64,000 nucleotides of DNA from Kingdonia uniflora. Lineage: Eukaryota > Streptophyta > Magnoliopsida > Ranunculales > Circaeasteraceae. The position numbers and the translations under genes were made by a program. The notes beneath the pieces were generated by a model. The model saw only the letters and a program-made list of their open reading frames with translations, did not search any database and was not told the DNA's origin. Shown one piece after another: positions 1-14,000 of the stretch (positions are counted from its first letter, which is position 1; each line of letters starts with the position of its first letter). The stretch covers positions 682,001-746,000 of the forward strand of contig JACGCM010000715.1 of NCBI GenBank assembly GCA_014058105.1, in the 5' to 3' direction.

Positions 1-3000
1 GGAGATCATTCCTCATGCTCATATCTTGATGACTGATGTCTTTGGAAATTATGTCATACAGAAAGTATATACGCATCATCTTTCATATATTCATCTTCCA
101 CATAACTCAACGAGGGAAAAATGAAGACCTCCATGAGAGATTGAAACATAAATCTTGAGTATTGTTGACTGTCCAATGCCAAGATATATGTACACTGGTT
201 TATTCTATTTATCTTAATGAAACTTTGTTATAGTAGGGGGTCAAAAATTTGTGCTTTAATTTGACAGAGTTCAAAAACTTTCCCCTCAGCAAGTTTGCTA
301 TCAATTTTTTTCTTAACTAATTGTTGATTGCATTGGCTTGAATTTCCAGTTTCTCGAGCATGGTACTGATAGTCAAATAAAAGAGTTGGCCAGTCAGCTT
401 ACAGGTCATGTTTTGCCTCTCAGTCTTCAGATGTATGGTTGCAGAGTGATTCAAAAGGTGCATTTTTTAGCTTTAGTCTATTATATGGCTCCTCAAATGT
501 CACCACCTTTTGCTAACAAGACCTACTTGACATTTCATATATGCCTACAAGCCTATTGGATTCATTATGTTGATGTATTTAGATGTTATCTTTATTTGCA
601 TTTGCATTCTAAAGTTTATAATATTCATATGCAATAGTTTGGAAAACATTGCTGTTATCGTTGGTATGATCCTGTATAGAGATATGGCATAAATATGGGC
701 AAAGTTTGAAGTTGAACAGATTTATCATCGGGAATGTCTGGAAATGCTTCGACTGTAAAATCTGCAAACTCAATAAAGACTATTTCATAAACAATCATTA
801 TACTCTGAATAACACATGTACATAGGGGTAAAGAGAGAGACAGAGAGATAGGGGGCGGGATAGAGAGAGAGGTGTTTTAGATGTTATCTTTGTTTGCACT
901 TACGTAAAGTTTATCATATTCATATGCAATAGTCTGAAAAAATTCTTACTGTTGCTGTTGGTATGATCCTATATAGGAATACGGCATGAATACGGGGAAA
1001 GTTTGTTATTGATCAGATTTAGAATAGAAATATCTGGAAATTCATCGACTATAAAAGTGGCAAACTCAAAAAATACGTTGTCACAATTCGAAATGATTAC
1101 ACTCTGAATGACACACGTACATAAGGGCGAAGAGAGATAGGGGACATGATAGAGAGAGGGTTTTTTCGCCTGACGATCCAACCCGAAATTCACCGCAGCA
1201 TAGATACAAGTTATACGTGTAATGCATTAATAGGAAAAATACTCCAACATTATTGGATCATAAATAAAATCATTTTTTTTCATTTTGTGATAAATACGTT
1301 AAATTCATGAATTCATTGATGGCAAAATGCTAATGAAGGGATGGTTGGGTGAGTTTGGGGTTATTGCAAAATTGCTTAATAGCTATCAATGATTCAAGTG
1401 ATGTATATGTTTACCAATATTCAGACTTCTTACCAACACATTTGGTACCTGTACTTGCAAAAGGTAATGTATTTGAAACATTACTAACTTTATTAGGACG
1501 TAAGTTTTAGAAGCTTATTGAGTTAGAACTTGACAAACAGCTTTATTAGGGAGAGAGAAAAAAAATCCTATTTGGAAATACTCTAATCAACCACAATTTT
1601 TACTTTATTCTACTTATTCAACGTGGTTCTTAGGATTTGTAGGAACTTGTATTTTTTTCCTCTGCTTGATAGCAGAAACATGATGGAAATTAGTTTCGGA
1701 ACAAAGGATTATTCTTTACAGCTTAAAAAAAACATTGTGTTTCACTTCCCACCTATTTCAATCACTTTGGATAGAGTTTTTTAGCTTCCTGCCACACAAT
1801 CTTTGCTTGTCGCTACCAAGGAGGGTGTTTTTGATTGATTATAGTGCTAGGTTAGACCGCCTTTTTACTTTTAAATTTGCATATAATGGTTCTATATTAA
1901 GGTTATCTTTAGTTTCATTTTCTCTATATATGCATCATGAGTGGTGCTTAGGTTTTGCAATTTTGGCACAGGCTCTGGAGGTGGTTGATGTAGCTCAGCA
2001 GACTCAAATGGTGACGGAGCTCGATGGTTCAATCATGAAATGCGTCCGTGATCAGAATGGTAACCATGTTATTCAGAAATGTATTGAGTGCGTCCCTGAA
2101 GACCGTATTCAGTTTATAATTTCAACCTTTTACGGGCAAGTTGAGGCACTCTCCACCCACCCATATGGTTGCCGTGTTATTCAGGTGTGAGATTACTTAT
2201 GTTTGAAGTGTTTCTTAAGGCTACCTATCAAAAGTATAAAATTAAGTGATATCCCCTTCTACCATCAATAATTGAAGAAAGACGTAATGTGCTTCCTGTG
2301 GTATCTTTCCTATGATTCAGTATGCATGAATGGTAAAGCAAATCGATCCCAAAACATTTAAGCGGTGTTTTTAAAGAGCTCAAAAAGTGTATTTGCTTCG
2401 TGGTATACAAAAGGCAAGGAAAATCGTTTTTTCTGAATATTGTCAAGTAGATTAATGGAAATTTATCTTCTTATTATTCAGTTGCATATGGGAAAATGAA
2501 TAGAAACATACTATTATTTTCAAAAGAATAAATCTATATGTATTTTCTTCTTTTCCCTTGTTTTTTCTTTCCAAATTTCTCTTCTCAAATTTATTCCATG
2601 GTTTTTTCTTATTGTGATTTTATCTACCTAGATCGTTTTCTCCTAAATCCTCTCTCTACAAATTTTGTATGTAGTTTCCTTTGTTGAATGTTTCTCTAGA
2701 TGGTAAATTCTCTTCTCTTTTTACATTCTTTCGCTCCATTTTCTCTCCCTTTACTAAGTTCTTTCAGTTAACAGTTTGAGAAAGAGCAAAGACATTTTTT
2801 TTTCTTTTTGTCTTTTTTAAATAAAGAGCAATGACATATCAATAACAAACCAAACTCTAAAAAAATAAAATTGGGTTGACGAACCACCTCAATCTTTCTG
2901 CTGGCAGAGGGTCCTGGAGCATTGTGATGATCCGACTACACAACGTATAATCATGGAAGAGATTATGCAATCCGTTTGTACCCTTGGACAAGATCAGTAT

Positions 3001-6000
3001 GGAAATTATGTTATTCAGGTAACTTATTTCACAACATGCTGTATATGTAAGATTCTACTGTTTATTGTTGACATTTAATTACGTACTTGTCAGGGAATGT
3101 TTCAACCTTTATCTTCTTCTTTACGGGCCATTGCTACTTAGTTATTTTTAACTGTATAATTTTGTTTAATTTGTATTTAATCATAGAAAATAGATCACTA
3201 AGTACACCATTTTATGTGATTATTCTATTTTTTTGCTCCCAGTTGATTCTTTTGCAAAATTACTGAATCTGACTGTAATTCGAAAGCTTTCAGTACTGTA
3301 CGCTTGTCATGTGCTGAATTGCTAAGTTTCTTTGATGTATTTGATTTTCACCTGTCTGTATGTTATGTGTTTCTATCTTGAAGTTTGTTTTTTGTATTTA
3401 ACAATGGTTCCATATATTTTATCCGTTGATGGTGTGACAACACATTGACCTTTAGTGCTATTTAAGATATGTGGTATAAATTAATAAGACATTGGCTTCA
3501 CGTTCTTTAAATAACTTGACCACAGCTGTAGTTTCTTTATTTACCATGTTAGGAAAATATTCATTATTTTTAATTTTTTATACATTACTGTGAAGTGTAT
3601 CACTGTAATACCCCTGAATCACGTAAGAGAATACCACATATCATCACTTAAAAGTTCATTTAACCTTCTAGCTGTGATTTTGATCTGACATCTATAGAAT
3701 GTTATTATTTTCAAATGCAAGGATTAATCAAACGAAAAAATAATAATACGGCCACAATACGCAAAATAAAAAGTGAAGAAAAAATGGATAACAATCAGAA
3801 ATCACAAGTAAACAAGAGTCGGTTACACTACTTTTACTTCCTACAGAGAGTATTTTCATAAAAGAAAGCCAAACCGTTACTCGGCTTTAAGTGTTCAAAC
3901 CTACAGAACAAATTTAGTCAATTTTGGGGATATTTTTGATTTTTGGCTTTCAACCCCAACTGAAGATGTTGGGTTCAGAATCTCAAAATTTAATATGAAG
4001 GGCTATGAAGTTAAAAGCTTCGGGTTCTAAGTCTAATTCAATATTAATGGCTGTGAAGTACTAAAGATTCCTGGTTACACCACTGGATTTGCTTTTCTTC
4101 TTCTTTCATTCTTATTAACTGTTCAGTTTTCAAAAAAAATTGTTTGTTTGTGTGTTTCCTGATGTTATTGTTGGTAATTGTGCTTTATTGTAGCATGTCC
4201 TGCAACATGGGAAACCGCATGAACGTTCTGCTATAATCAACAAGCTTGCAGGAGATATAGTAAAGATGAGCCAACAAAAATTTGCTTCAAATGTTGTTGA
4301 GAAGTGCTTAACATTTGGAGGTCCCGAAGAACGCCAACTTTTGGTAAAGGAGATGCTTGGCACCACAGATGAAAATGAACCGTTGCAGGTTTGTGATATC
4401 TTCTATTCCCTTCAAAAAATGTCTTCTATTCCTCTTGAGTCAAATGCGGGAAATTTAAGGATTTAGGTTAGGGATTTCTTTTAATGCAAAAGACCAATCA
4501 CTTTTTGGATCTAGATAGTTTATGTGAACTTTTGATGCTTCTAGAGTTCCATTATAAGAAAGTACTAAAGAAAAATCTTGTGAAAATCAAGTAGTGCTTT
4601 AATATTATCAACTCATAAAAGTAAGGCCTTTTTTTTTCCGTAAATTAATAAGGGTAGCAAAAAAAGTTAAACTGAAGATATCAATCTTCCATTTTTATTT
4701 ACTTCAGCATTTGCTCATCCATGTTGATCATAGGGGGCACTGCTCGCTTTCTCCCATCTGGATGTGCTTACGTCTTTTTAGGACATTATTTCATGCTGTC
4801 TTTTTGTGCACCTTCACAGTAAACATTGTAGCATTTGAGAATGCAAATACCAGAATTATCCTCACTAGTTAACCTAAGATCTTTCAAAGACAAATAGAAT
4901 TCCTGCCTTATCTTTTTTTGCTTTGTACCAAGTTTCCACCGTTGCCTTCAAATTAGTTCAGTAAGTCCAGTAGGAAATAAAGGCAGTTTGTTCACTAATT
5001 TCTTGAAGCGTACACAAATGCCCACTCTAAATAAAAGAACAACAATGTGGATAGCGCCTGCAATAATTACTACATATGAAATGATGTCTTTCTAACGATT
5101 CTGAAGCCAAAGTTTTTTGGATCCAAATGAAAAAGGATGCTTTGAAGTTGAGAATTATACGATGTTTTCAGTTTTTGACCATAATTGCTTAAAGTCAGTA
5201 GATTTGATGTGAATCGTCCTCTCATGGTCGTTTCACACCGTCTATGGTTTATTTACGTTTATGTTATTTTGATTTAAGCCTCTCTGCTAGAGATGGTTAG
5301 TAGGTTTTAGGAAGTTCCTAATTAACCAACACAAGGTTAAAATGGTACTTTTCCCAGTTTCTAGATTATTCCTAATTAAGGTTTTCACCCCCTTGTGTTT
5401 TACAAAAGAGATGCTAGGCTCTCTATTTTATTTAGTTGTTGAAGTTGAATTTAAGAATTAGGTTTCAGTTATTTCATTTTGTGTTTTAGTTTATGTTTTA
5501 AGATTAGAAGAAACCCTAATCTTGAATTAGGTCTAAATTAGCGTAATAGACTTCTCAATTTTGCTTCCGCGTTGAGAGTTTATGTTAAATTGAGAGTTTA
5601 CGTTAAGATCAGATACTAAAAAAACACGTACTCCATCCCTGAACTATAATATTTTCTAAGACTATTATTGTTTCTTGATATAGAAGAATGATTAAATGTA
5701 ATCCGACAGGTGATGATGAAAGATCCATATGGGAACTACGTAGTGCAGAAGGTTCTTGAGACTTGTGACAATCAGAGTCGTGAGTTGATCTTATCCCGCA
5801 TCAAGGTCCACTTGAGTGCCCTTAAGAAATACACCTATGGTAAACATATTGTCGCTCGCGTTGAAAAGCTAATTACGGCTGGAGGTAAGAAATATTTTCT
5901 GAAACAATTCTGGATTTGCTTCTCTCGTTGCTCTAATAGTAAGATAAACTTACCGATAATTTGTAGAAATTCTCCGATGCCTTATGAACTAGGATAACAC

Positions 6001-6476
6001 CAAAATTACCAACGTTTAATCCCTGATTCTCCAAAGTACTTAATAATAAGGGATATTTCCCCAATAATTGCTTAACTAAAATGTATCACGGGTTAGGAGA
6101 TATATTGGAAATGTAGAAGATCTTATATGAGATACTATGATGTGTAAAAATCATTGAAGGAACATTCTTAAAGAAAGAGAACATCATGTTTTCTCAAACA
6201 TTATGTTATTTTCTGACAAGAATCGTCATATGCACCCTTTTTTTATATTGAGATCGTTGCTTTATGCTTTTATTTAGAGACGTTAAAATAAATTGTAACT
6301 ATGATTTCCTTTTACCCTTTGAATTATTCCGAGAGGAATCAAAGTTATCAAATTCGTCCGAACAGGCCCACCATGAATTATGCGTGCATTTAAGTTTCAT
6401 TGTTTCCTGACAAGTTTTCTATCTCATCATGTTTCCAGAAAGGCGAATGGGAATCTCACCTTCTCATCTTTCATGA
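1..6476 (+). CDS. Pumilio-family (PUF) RNA-binding protein, 3' part of gene
   Basis: Post-transcriptional regulator that binds UGUA-type motifs in mRNA 3'UTRs. Seven exons are seen: 1-64, 350-457, 1972-2184, 2908-3018, 4194-4388, 5710-5884 and 6439-6476, all with GT/AG borders and consistent phase, giving 300 codons and a TGA stop at 6474-6476. Upstream exons lie outside the window. Base-contact triplets read in order: NYxxQ (repeat 2), CRxxQ, NHxxQ, CRxxQ, NYxxQ, SNxxE, NYxxQ (repeat 8), then the capping repeat with [12 protein letters not shown]. By the known PUF code this set is that of classical PUM proteins, fitting UGUANAUA. The short tail exon ([12 protein letters not shown]) closes the protein. 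It resembles the Arabidopsis APUM1-6 group; the exact paralogue cannot be told without the N-terminus. No exon is disrupted. Confidence 0.95.
578..1171. repeat. Tandem duplication, ~298 bp unit, in Pumilio intron
   Basis: Two diverged copies (about 578-875 and 876-1171) lie in the intron between exons 350-457 and 1972-2184. Both begin TTAGATGTTATCTTT. Both keep the block ATTCATATGCAATAGT, the block GGTATGATCCT, and an end rich in AGAGAGATAGGGG. Substitutions and small indels separate them, so the duplication is not recent. No coding potential is seen. Confidence 0.85.
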
Positions 6477-7177
6477 GGATATTGGGGGCAGATTAAACTC
6501 TTTGTACAGCGTGGATGAGCCTATAATGAATGTAAATAAAGATGGTAGACCCCTCTCGATTAAGATTTTGTCCTGTTTTTGCTCACGCTCAGATGTATAT
6601 CCGGCACACACTTGTAGTTTGACGATGATGATGATGACAAAAATAACTGTCAATGAGGTTAGTATTTAGGTTTCTGAAGGATTAGTAGAATTTATTATAA
6701 CAATGCTAAAGTCTCTATCTTTGTGAGTAATAATGTTCAAGGTGTAAAGACTAAAGATAATTGGTTTACTGGTTCTCTGATCTGTAAAGAAATAAAGGTG
6801 GTAGAATGGTGCAGTCAGTTATTGTCATATCTCCTGAAATTTTCCGTTTTATATTTCTTAATTTCATATAGAGCTTTGTATGTTTTTACGACTCTATTAG
6901 TAAGCCTATGGTTTAGTAGTTTTGTATTTTTAGAGTTTTGGTTGTTCAAATATCAATCCGTAAAACATCCCAAGCTTGGCCTTTTAAGGAAGGTAACAGT
7001 CTTAGCTTCGCACCCCGATATGACTTTCAGCTTTTTTGCTAGCTGTGAGTACCAGTTTACAACAACAACAAAAATGCCTGAAAATTTTATCGAGTGGAAA
7101 GCTGTAAAAACTGTGGGGCGCCCTTTTGGGAGTTAGGAAGAGGGAGTTACATCCCTTTACTTCGAGTCCCAACGTCT
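6477..7177 (+). other. Presumed 3'UTR and downstream flank of the Pumilio gene
   Basis: No coding sequence recognised. The start is presumed 3'UTR with the PUM-like sites noted separately. Reading frames crossing it (for example 6723-7136) have no recognisable motif or codon pattern. Confidence 0.5.
6531..6538 (+). promoter_or_regulatory. Candidate Pumilio-binding element TGTAAATA in the gene's own 3'UTR
   Basis: TGTAAATA lies 55 bp after the Pumilio stop codon and matches the PUF consensus UGUANAUA on the sense strand. A near match, TGTATATC, follows at 6594-6601. Whether this stretch is transcribed 3'UTR is inferred from its position. Confidence 0.4.
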
Positions 7178-7443
7178 TGCATCTCCCAAAATACCTCACT
7201 CATTTGGTTTTTAAGGTGCCACATTGGATTTTTGCCATCCAACATTACCTTAACTACAAAGTGACACATGGACAAATTTACTTTAACTTTTAATTTATTT
7301 TATAATATTGTGGGCCACTCTCCTCTTTAAAACATTTACTTGTTGAAAAACCAACTGAGGTCTCCTGGATGAAATATGACCTCACTCACTTAGTTTGTAT
7401 TTTTTTTCTACCAAGTGAGCAATGCACTTTAGGAGATGCTCTC
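7178..7443. mobile_element. MITE with inverted ends GCATCTCC...GGAGATGC
   Basis: The left end reads GCATCTCCCAAAATACCTCA. The reverse complement of the right end reads GCATCTCCTAAAGTGCATTG. These are imperfect terminal inverted repeats of about 35 bp that also share a CACTTGGTT-type block. The inside is AT-rich and non-coding. A second member of the same family sits at about 52943-53392. A clean target duplication could not be fixed, so the superfamily is uncertain. Confidence 0.7.
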
Positions 7444-8045
7444 ACCTGACTTGACTTCAACACAAAGAAGAGATATGAAAGCAGTTTAGGGACCATTCAA
7501 AGGACAACAATTTTGATCAAAACAAAATTTTATGGACCTTGTTTGATCTAAGCCGGTGTAACTTACATCAGTTTAAGGAGAGCACAACTCCCCAGTGCAT
7601 CATCAGAGCCGAATGTCTTTTCTTTCCATTATGCTAATCTGTTTTTAGTTACATCTTTGAAGAGTAAACTCGTGATTAGCTACAATTGCCAATCTGTCCA
7701 GGTGCAAATAAGCATTCTTTCATTCTTTCCTCCTTGTTATCATCAAATAGTTGAAGTAAATATCCTTCTCAATAGATCACACCAATTACAAAAAGAAGTT
7801 ATAAAACACAAGGAAAGCAATAGAAAAGCTTAATTAAGTGAAGTCTAATACCATAGCTAACTTAATGAAAACAGACAAATAAGAGAAAATCCTAAACAAA
7901 AGTGCAGAGTCACCTATCATAAGCCCCACCGCATTCTCATCTTAGTCGTACACCATCATTGGGATAAACATAATTCAACTATATTCACCTCAGACCCCGT
8001 CTAATAGTATGAAATATCCAGAATTTACCTAAAAGTACACTATCA
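7444..8045. other. Gap between two convergent genes
   Basis: Lies between the Pumilio 3' flank and the LPA1-like stop codon. It probably contains the 3'UTR of the minus-strand gene. No other gene, repeat or RNA recognised. Confidence 0.5.
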
Positions 8046-11000
8046 TCACATAATATATGGTGCGCCAGAAAGGATAGGTCCGTTAAGCAAGGTCCCATGC
8101 TTCCCCACCGCTGCGGGAATGCTCAGAGAACGTCTTCTCATCCTGGTACCCGATGCACGCTGCTGGTTCTTCTCCAACTGCATAGACGGGTAAGAACACA
8201 AAGGACCATTATTGGTTTTCAAGAAAAGATTTAAATTCTCTTGATACTTTTCTGTACTCCCGTTTTTGGGGATTGGATCCTCACTGATAGGCACAACCTG
8301 TAAGTCATTTTCATCATCTGTCGAGTATCCATTCTCTAGTTCATCTCTCATTGCAAGATCGTCGTACTCCTCATCCGACTTTGTTGACTCCTCATCCACC
8401 GATCCCTCCATCTATATTTAGAATGAGAGGTTATCAGAAAATATGGGTCTTAGAAATTTTTAAAATTCAATGGTAACTCAGAGAAAAATAAGGATCAAGA
8501 ATATTATTTTTAACTACAGTAATATCCTCTCTATATAAATAAAAAATTGCAGGACCCACTTTGTAGTTTGTACCGATGGAGATATTGTAGTAAGAATCTC
8601 TTTTCTTATTAAATATATTTTTCCATAACCATGTACAAAAATTCGGCCCCAACGAGGGTCATTTTGCAAACTATATAAGAACTATTAGAAGTGTTTACGT
8701 ATAAATTTTCAAAAAGATCCACAAGTATAGTACGGTATCCTTATTCAAAAAATCCCTCCAAATAACTAATTCATGGTAAACTGGATATCTGGACCCATGT
8801 TTTAGTAATAATAGCCTTGTAGTATTTCTCTAGGGGTAGTCTCCCATAGTACAATGGTGAGGTTTTATTGTAATGATGTGAAAGAAATACGTTGTAACAT
8901 GAATAAATTACAAACTGGGACTTAATTCTTACCTCATCGTCAATTCGTTTGTTCTCTTCATCAGTAAGATCCTCGTCCGTATCCGCTTCATGTATATCAT
9001 CAGCCTCTTCGTCACTGCCTGACACTAATAGTTCCTCTTTCCGCTGAAATATCAAAAATTATTGTAAGAAAATTTCTAAAGTGTGGCTACCTTCTACTCT
9101 ATTTTATCGAGGCTATATAACCCTACTACAGTAACGGCTTGGTTGAGTACTAACTAATATTTACTGATCAGAAGTAATCATTACATCCTAAGTAAAAAAT
9201 GAAAAAGCTTTTGGATGCAAATGTCCAACTCTGAAAAACCAATATCACCGGGAATTGATAAAGCTTGTTCCAAGACTAGACCTAGTAAAAGTTAGGGATG
9301 CCAATTAACTCGCTTTTCACTTGGACAAACACCAACATATCAAAGCCTCAAGACATGTATTGGTCTATTTTGCTGACCACGAGTACCCACTTCCCAGTAA
9401 CCCTATAAGGTCACTCTTTAAGTTGTCCAAAATGCTTTCAGATAGTCTGTGTAAGCGAGCAAGTAAAGAGATATTTTTTCCTAAAATGGCAAACCATTCC
9501 CTATCCCTTTCATTGATACTTCGCCATTACAAACTCATATTCAGGATTAAGGTGATAACCTAATATACATGTTCCAAAGTATTTGGTTTAGAAAGGGTGT
9601 CATCATCTAAGAGTAGGTTCGGCTTCAAAAAGTCTGACTTTATGTGAAACTACCAAGTTAATGTGGATCAGGTTCGAACTGAACTTTACGATCAGGCAGT
9701 TTAAACTAAGATGACTATGGGCTAGAAATTAGAGAAAGTTTCAAGTGATTTGGTGCTCTCTTGGTCCGACAATGAGTTTGCAAACTCATACAATATTTCA
9801 AATGTGTATAGAGCAACTATTTAATTTGATAAAAAGATCAGCAGTTCCACCCGTGAGTTCCACATGGGAAAATAAGTTTCTTAAAATTTCACATAAACAA
9901 TAGGCTTTCAATATACTAGGTAGGTCATCAATCTGTCAGTAAGAAATGACGTATACACTACCTCTATGACAGACTTGGAGGATTAAAGAGAAGAAACTAA
10001 CGAGAAAAAACATAAGTAACACAAGGTACACCATCTGGAACACGGATAAGAATTACTGGTGATAACAAATGAGCAAATATAACAAAACCCAAGTACAGCA
10101 TATGGAACTCCCATGTTTCTGAAAAGTTAACTTTAGAAGACAGCTACGAATGATGTAGACTGGTTTCAGAGTTTCTTGCCAGGAATAAGCTTTGAGCTAA
10201 TTCAATTTGCACCACCTTATACTCTAGAGGTGAGGGGATTATGACATGGTGGCAATCTAAATGTAATCTATTAATGATAACACCGGTTTAATAGGTAAAA
10301 AGAGTGTTTGGTGTACCTCTTTCGAATGTCCTTCAGACATCCTCGGCGAGCTACAGCAAGAAGAGTAATATCTACTTCCGGTCTCAGTGTCCTGACTACC
10401 ATCAGCTCTTGACTCATCAATACTTCCAGCATGACTAGTACCTCCAGTATCATTAGGAAAGGCACTGATCCCAAAGTTACCGAACTGAAGATTAACAGGC
10501 TCTGCTTTTCCAATCTGCAAAGGTCCATACATCGGATTACCTATGCTCCTCTCACTGCCATGGACGGAGATAGGCTTTCCGTTATCATTGGAATCAACAG
10601 GCCAAGCCTTTGCAACAGACCCATCAGTATTAAGAAGAGCCATTAGATGCCTTGAAGACCCTTTTCTCTGAATTAGTTGAAACATTCCCTTAGATCCAAG
10701 GGAGTTAGCGGCACATTGGTGCCTGTATTCTTCGTTGATTAAGGTGACCGTGTTTGTTGTGGGATCATACAGCTGCTCCCCTACCTCACGTCTCCTTAGG
10801 CAACTGAACACGGTGGCATGTATAGCTGCCACACTTCTGTCAACATTGGTATTATTTATTTTCGGCACCAGATGTTTATCAGCTCGATTGCACAGGTAAT
10901 CTTGGATTGTTCTGATGTTGCGGATATACTTAACGTATTTGTTTTTTGCCGGATCTAATGTCATGTACTTTGCACGGACTGCGAATCTCTCCAAGTGTTT

Positions 11001-14000
11001 GTCCTCATTTGTGATATAAATCATAAATGGTATAATTGAAGGGTGTTTCTTCATAAGCCCCATCTGCAAATCAGAGTAAGTCATTAGAAAAATGTTGGCT
11101 TTAGTGAAGAAACTCACTATTGAACACAAATTTATTATGCACAAACCACTAGTTTTCATACTCAAATTACTTTTCTTCCCCAAGTCTTCTTTGAGCTGAG
11201 ATAATACCCAATAAAAGATCATGATTTGAGTGTTATATTATGTAGAATGTCACGACATGGGAATTTATCATCACATCAGACGGCCAAAAAAGAGGTTCAT
11301 TTACGGGGGTTAGAGTATTTTCTAAGGTAACGAAAATTTATTATGCTGATCTCGACCAGCGGAAAGAGCACACAATTTTACTAAAAATTATGTTTCATAG
11401 TAACTAAATACACAAACTAATACGAGATCCCCCCCTCCAACATAGCTGCGCAATGCAATGCTTTTCAACTCTGCAATATTTGTGAAACTTTTTAATCGTA
11501 CTTCTAATCCGACGAATACCAATGATGACGCTCCAGAAAAAATTGCGTAGCAAAGCTTGCTATGTGGGTATGGTGTACAAAGCAGGACATAAGATCTAAA
11601 AGAACTATGTCTATACATAGTCACAAGATGGTAGGAAATCAGGGTTAACAACCTCTCTTTTAAGCATAGGGTTATCAGCCTTGTAATAGCTTACTTACCA
11701 CAAAGTTAAGGCTCAAGTGAACGCCTTCAACAACTACAGATTCTTTACGCTCTTCCCACGAAGTAATGAGGCGATCCAGGCTATCAATGACCATCTCGCT
11801 TTGTGCTTTGAATCCCTCAACGGCCATCTGTTTTGTACCAATCAATTCAGTAGGAGAACTACCTGATTCCGGTGATCTGGTACTGGACCTACCATTTTGA
11901 TACCCATTAGAAACTTCATCTATGGTGAGTGTTGGAGAAACAGGTGCCAGCTTCTTAGCCTTCCTTTTAGACTTTGCTTCAGCCACTGCCACAGGGTCTA
12001 AAAATTCCCCAGCATGATAGGTTGAAGCCCATAATAGAGGATTTTGCTTTTCATCCACAAAGCTCCTCATCATGTGTCGTATTGAGTCAGTAGAAATCAC
12101 AGTAGTGATGCCCAGCCTACTACCCTGTGGGAGGACATGTCCATGAATCAACTTTCAAACTTGGGAAAAGATAGTATGTATATGCATAGATGAGTATAAA
12201 AATATCTATGTAACATGAACACTCCATATTTGGGTGGGGGTGGGGAGTCCACACGTATCAAACACTTCGACACACTAACGGTAACTTATCATAAACCTTT
12301 TGACAACATTGCAAGGTTTTAATTCTTTAGACATGTTACTCAGTCTTACTAAATTTTATTGTTGTTTGTATGATGGTTATAACTAGTAAATTATCCGAAT
12401 TATGTGTTTCTAACATTTCAACAAGAGCTTATTACCAAATGTATATTATCATAGTATATGCGCAAGTAATTAGACTTAGTATAAGAAAAGTGAAAAAAAA
12501 CTATATTTCTAAGGTTAAGGACGTGTCCATGTTTATGCTTAATCTGAAGTCACTGAGTCCAACACCTCATACCCCATCGACATGCAATGTCACACAAATA
12601 AAGATAGATAGAGGTTTAGAATTTCTGAAAGGTGAAATCAACCTACTACTAAAACAAATTCATGGAGCAAAATCGAGATTAGTCAAGAGCTATCTTTTGG
12701 CTAGGTAATAGAAACCCAAAAATTGCTCCAATGGACCATTAAAGAGAATTTCTGAAAGGTAAAGTCAACCTACTACTAAAACAAACTCATGGAGCAAAAT
12801 TGAGATTAGTCAAGAGCTATCTTTTGGCTAGGTAAGAAACTCAAAAATTGCTCCAATGGACCATTAAAGAGTGTTTTAGTGTCAGTATCATACTCTCAGA
12901 GTAGCAGGCCGTACAATATTTAATTATGTACAGTGATAAAATAATGATCATAGTACTTGTTATTATTACTGCTGCTGTTATTCCTTCATAGAGTTCCACT
13001 TTTGTACTTACCGAACTCTTGTTTCAGCAAAAAGATAAGGCAGAACAAAAAACTAATCAAAATTTGGCAAATGAAAAAAGTATCATGCGGAGGGAAGGAA
13101 AAAAATAGTTACCAGCAACGCAGACAAAGTCGACTTGCCACATCCACTTGTACCACATAATAGGACAGTCACAGATTCCTTCCTTTCTCGAATTCTAAAG
13201 CAAGAATTTTTTTTAGAGAAAAGTAAATGCTTACAAAATCCATAGCAGGATCAGATCTGAAAGATATAAACTTGAAAATGCTACCTAACATAAAGGTATA
13301 GTAACAAAATAAATTTGACACTCAGAACTAAAACTTTTAGAATATATAAGAAACTTTTAGAATATATGGGAACTTATAACATTGACATCAAGCATAGAAG
13401 TATGTTATACCTGCATGCCAAAATCAAATCAGCCTTCTGATTGGGACTAACGTATTTATAATCAGAGAGAGCGTCACAAACAACATCCAAAAATTTCTCT
13501 CTGCTGACAACAATTGTTGTGCGCATTTTGTACAGCTCAAATGGTTTACTTGAACTATTCTCATCTTTCTCCAAAATCAAATGGTTGTCCACTTCTAGTT
13601 TACCCAAAAAATCATCAGAGCCCATATTTCCAGAAGTGTTCAACCCCTTAGGGGATGAAGCATTGGCTGGGTATTCTCTTCTAATCACTTCAAAAACCCT
13701 TCTGCTTATCTGACCAGACAAAAAAAAGACTATACTAAGTTACAATCAATATAATTAAATGCATCATCCCAAAAGTGGGATAGTTAAAATGTCAATTGAC
13801 TAATAGGTCTGCATGTGTCCTTTGGAATACATTATGCTTGGACTCTATTTGCCATGTAGAGCATGTTTTTACATTAACATTTGAATATGCAAGTAGTAAA
13901 AGTATGTAGATTAATGAAGTATATGTTCAATTTGAGAATATAGAAATATGTATATTTATTGTTAAATCAATTACATTAAAGAAATTGTCGTAACTTTAGA

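Noticed and set aside
338..637. 99-codon open frame starting before the second Pumilio exon
   Set aside because: Only 350-457 is exon; the rest reads through the GT donor into intron.
6723..7136. 137-codon open frame downstream of Pumilio
   Set aside because: No family motif, hydrophobic random-like composition, lies in the presumed 3' flank.
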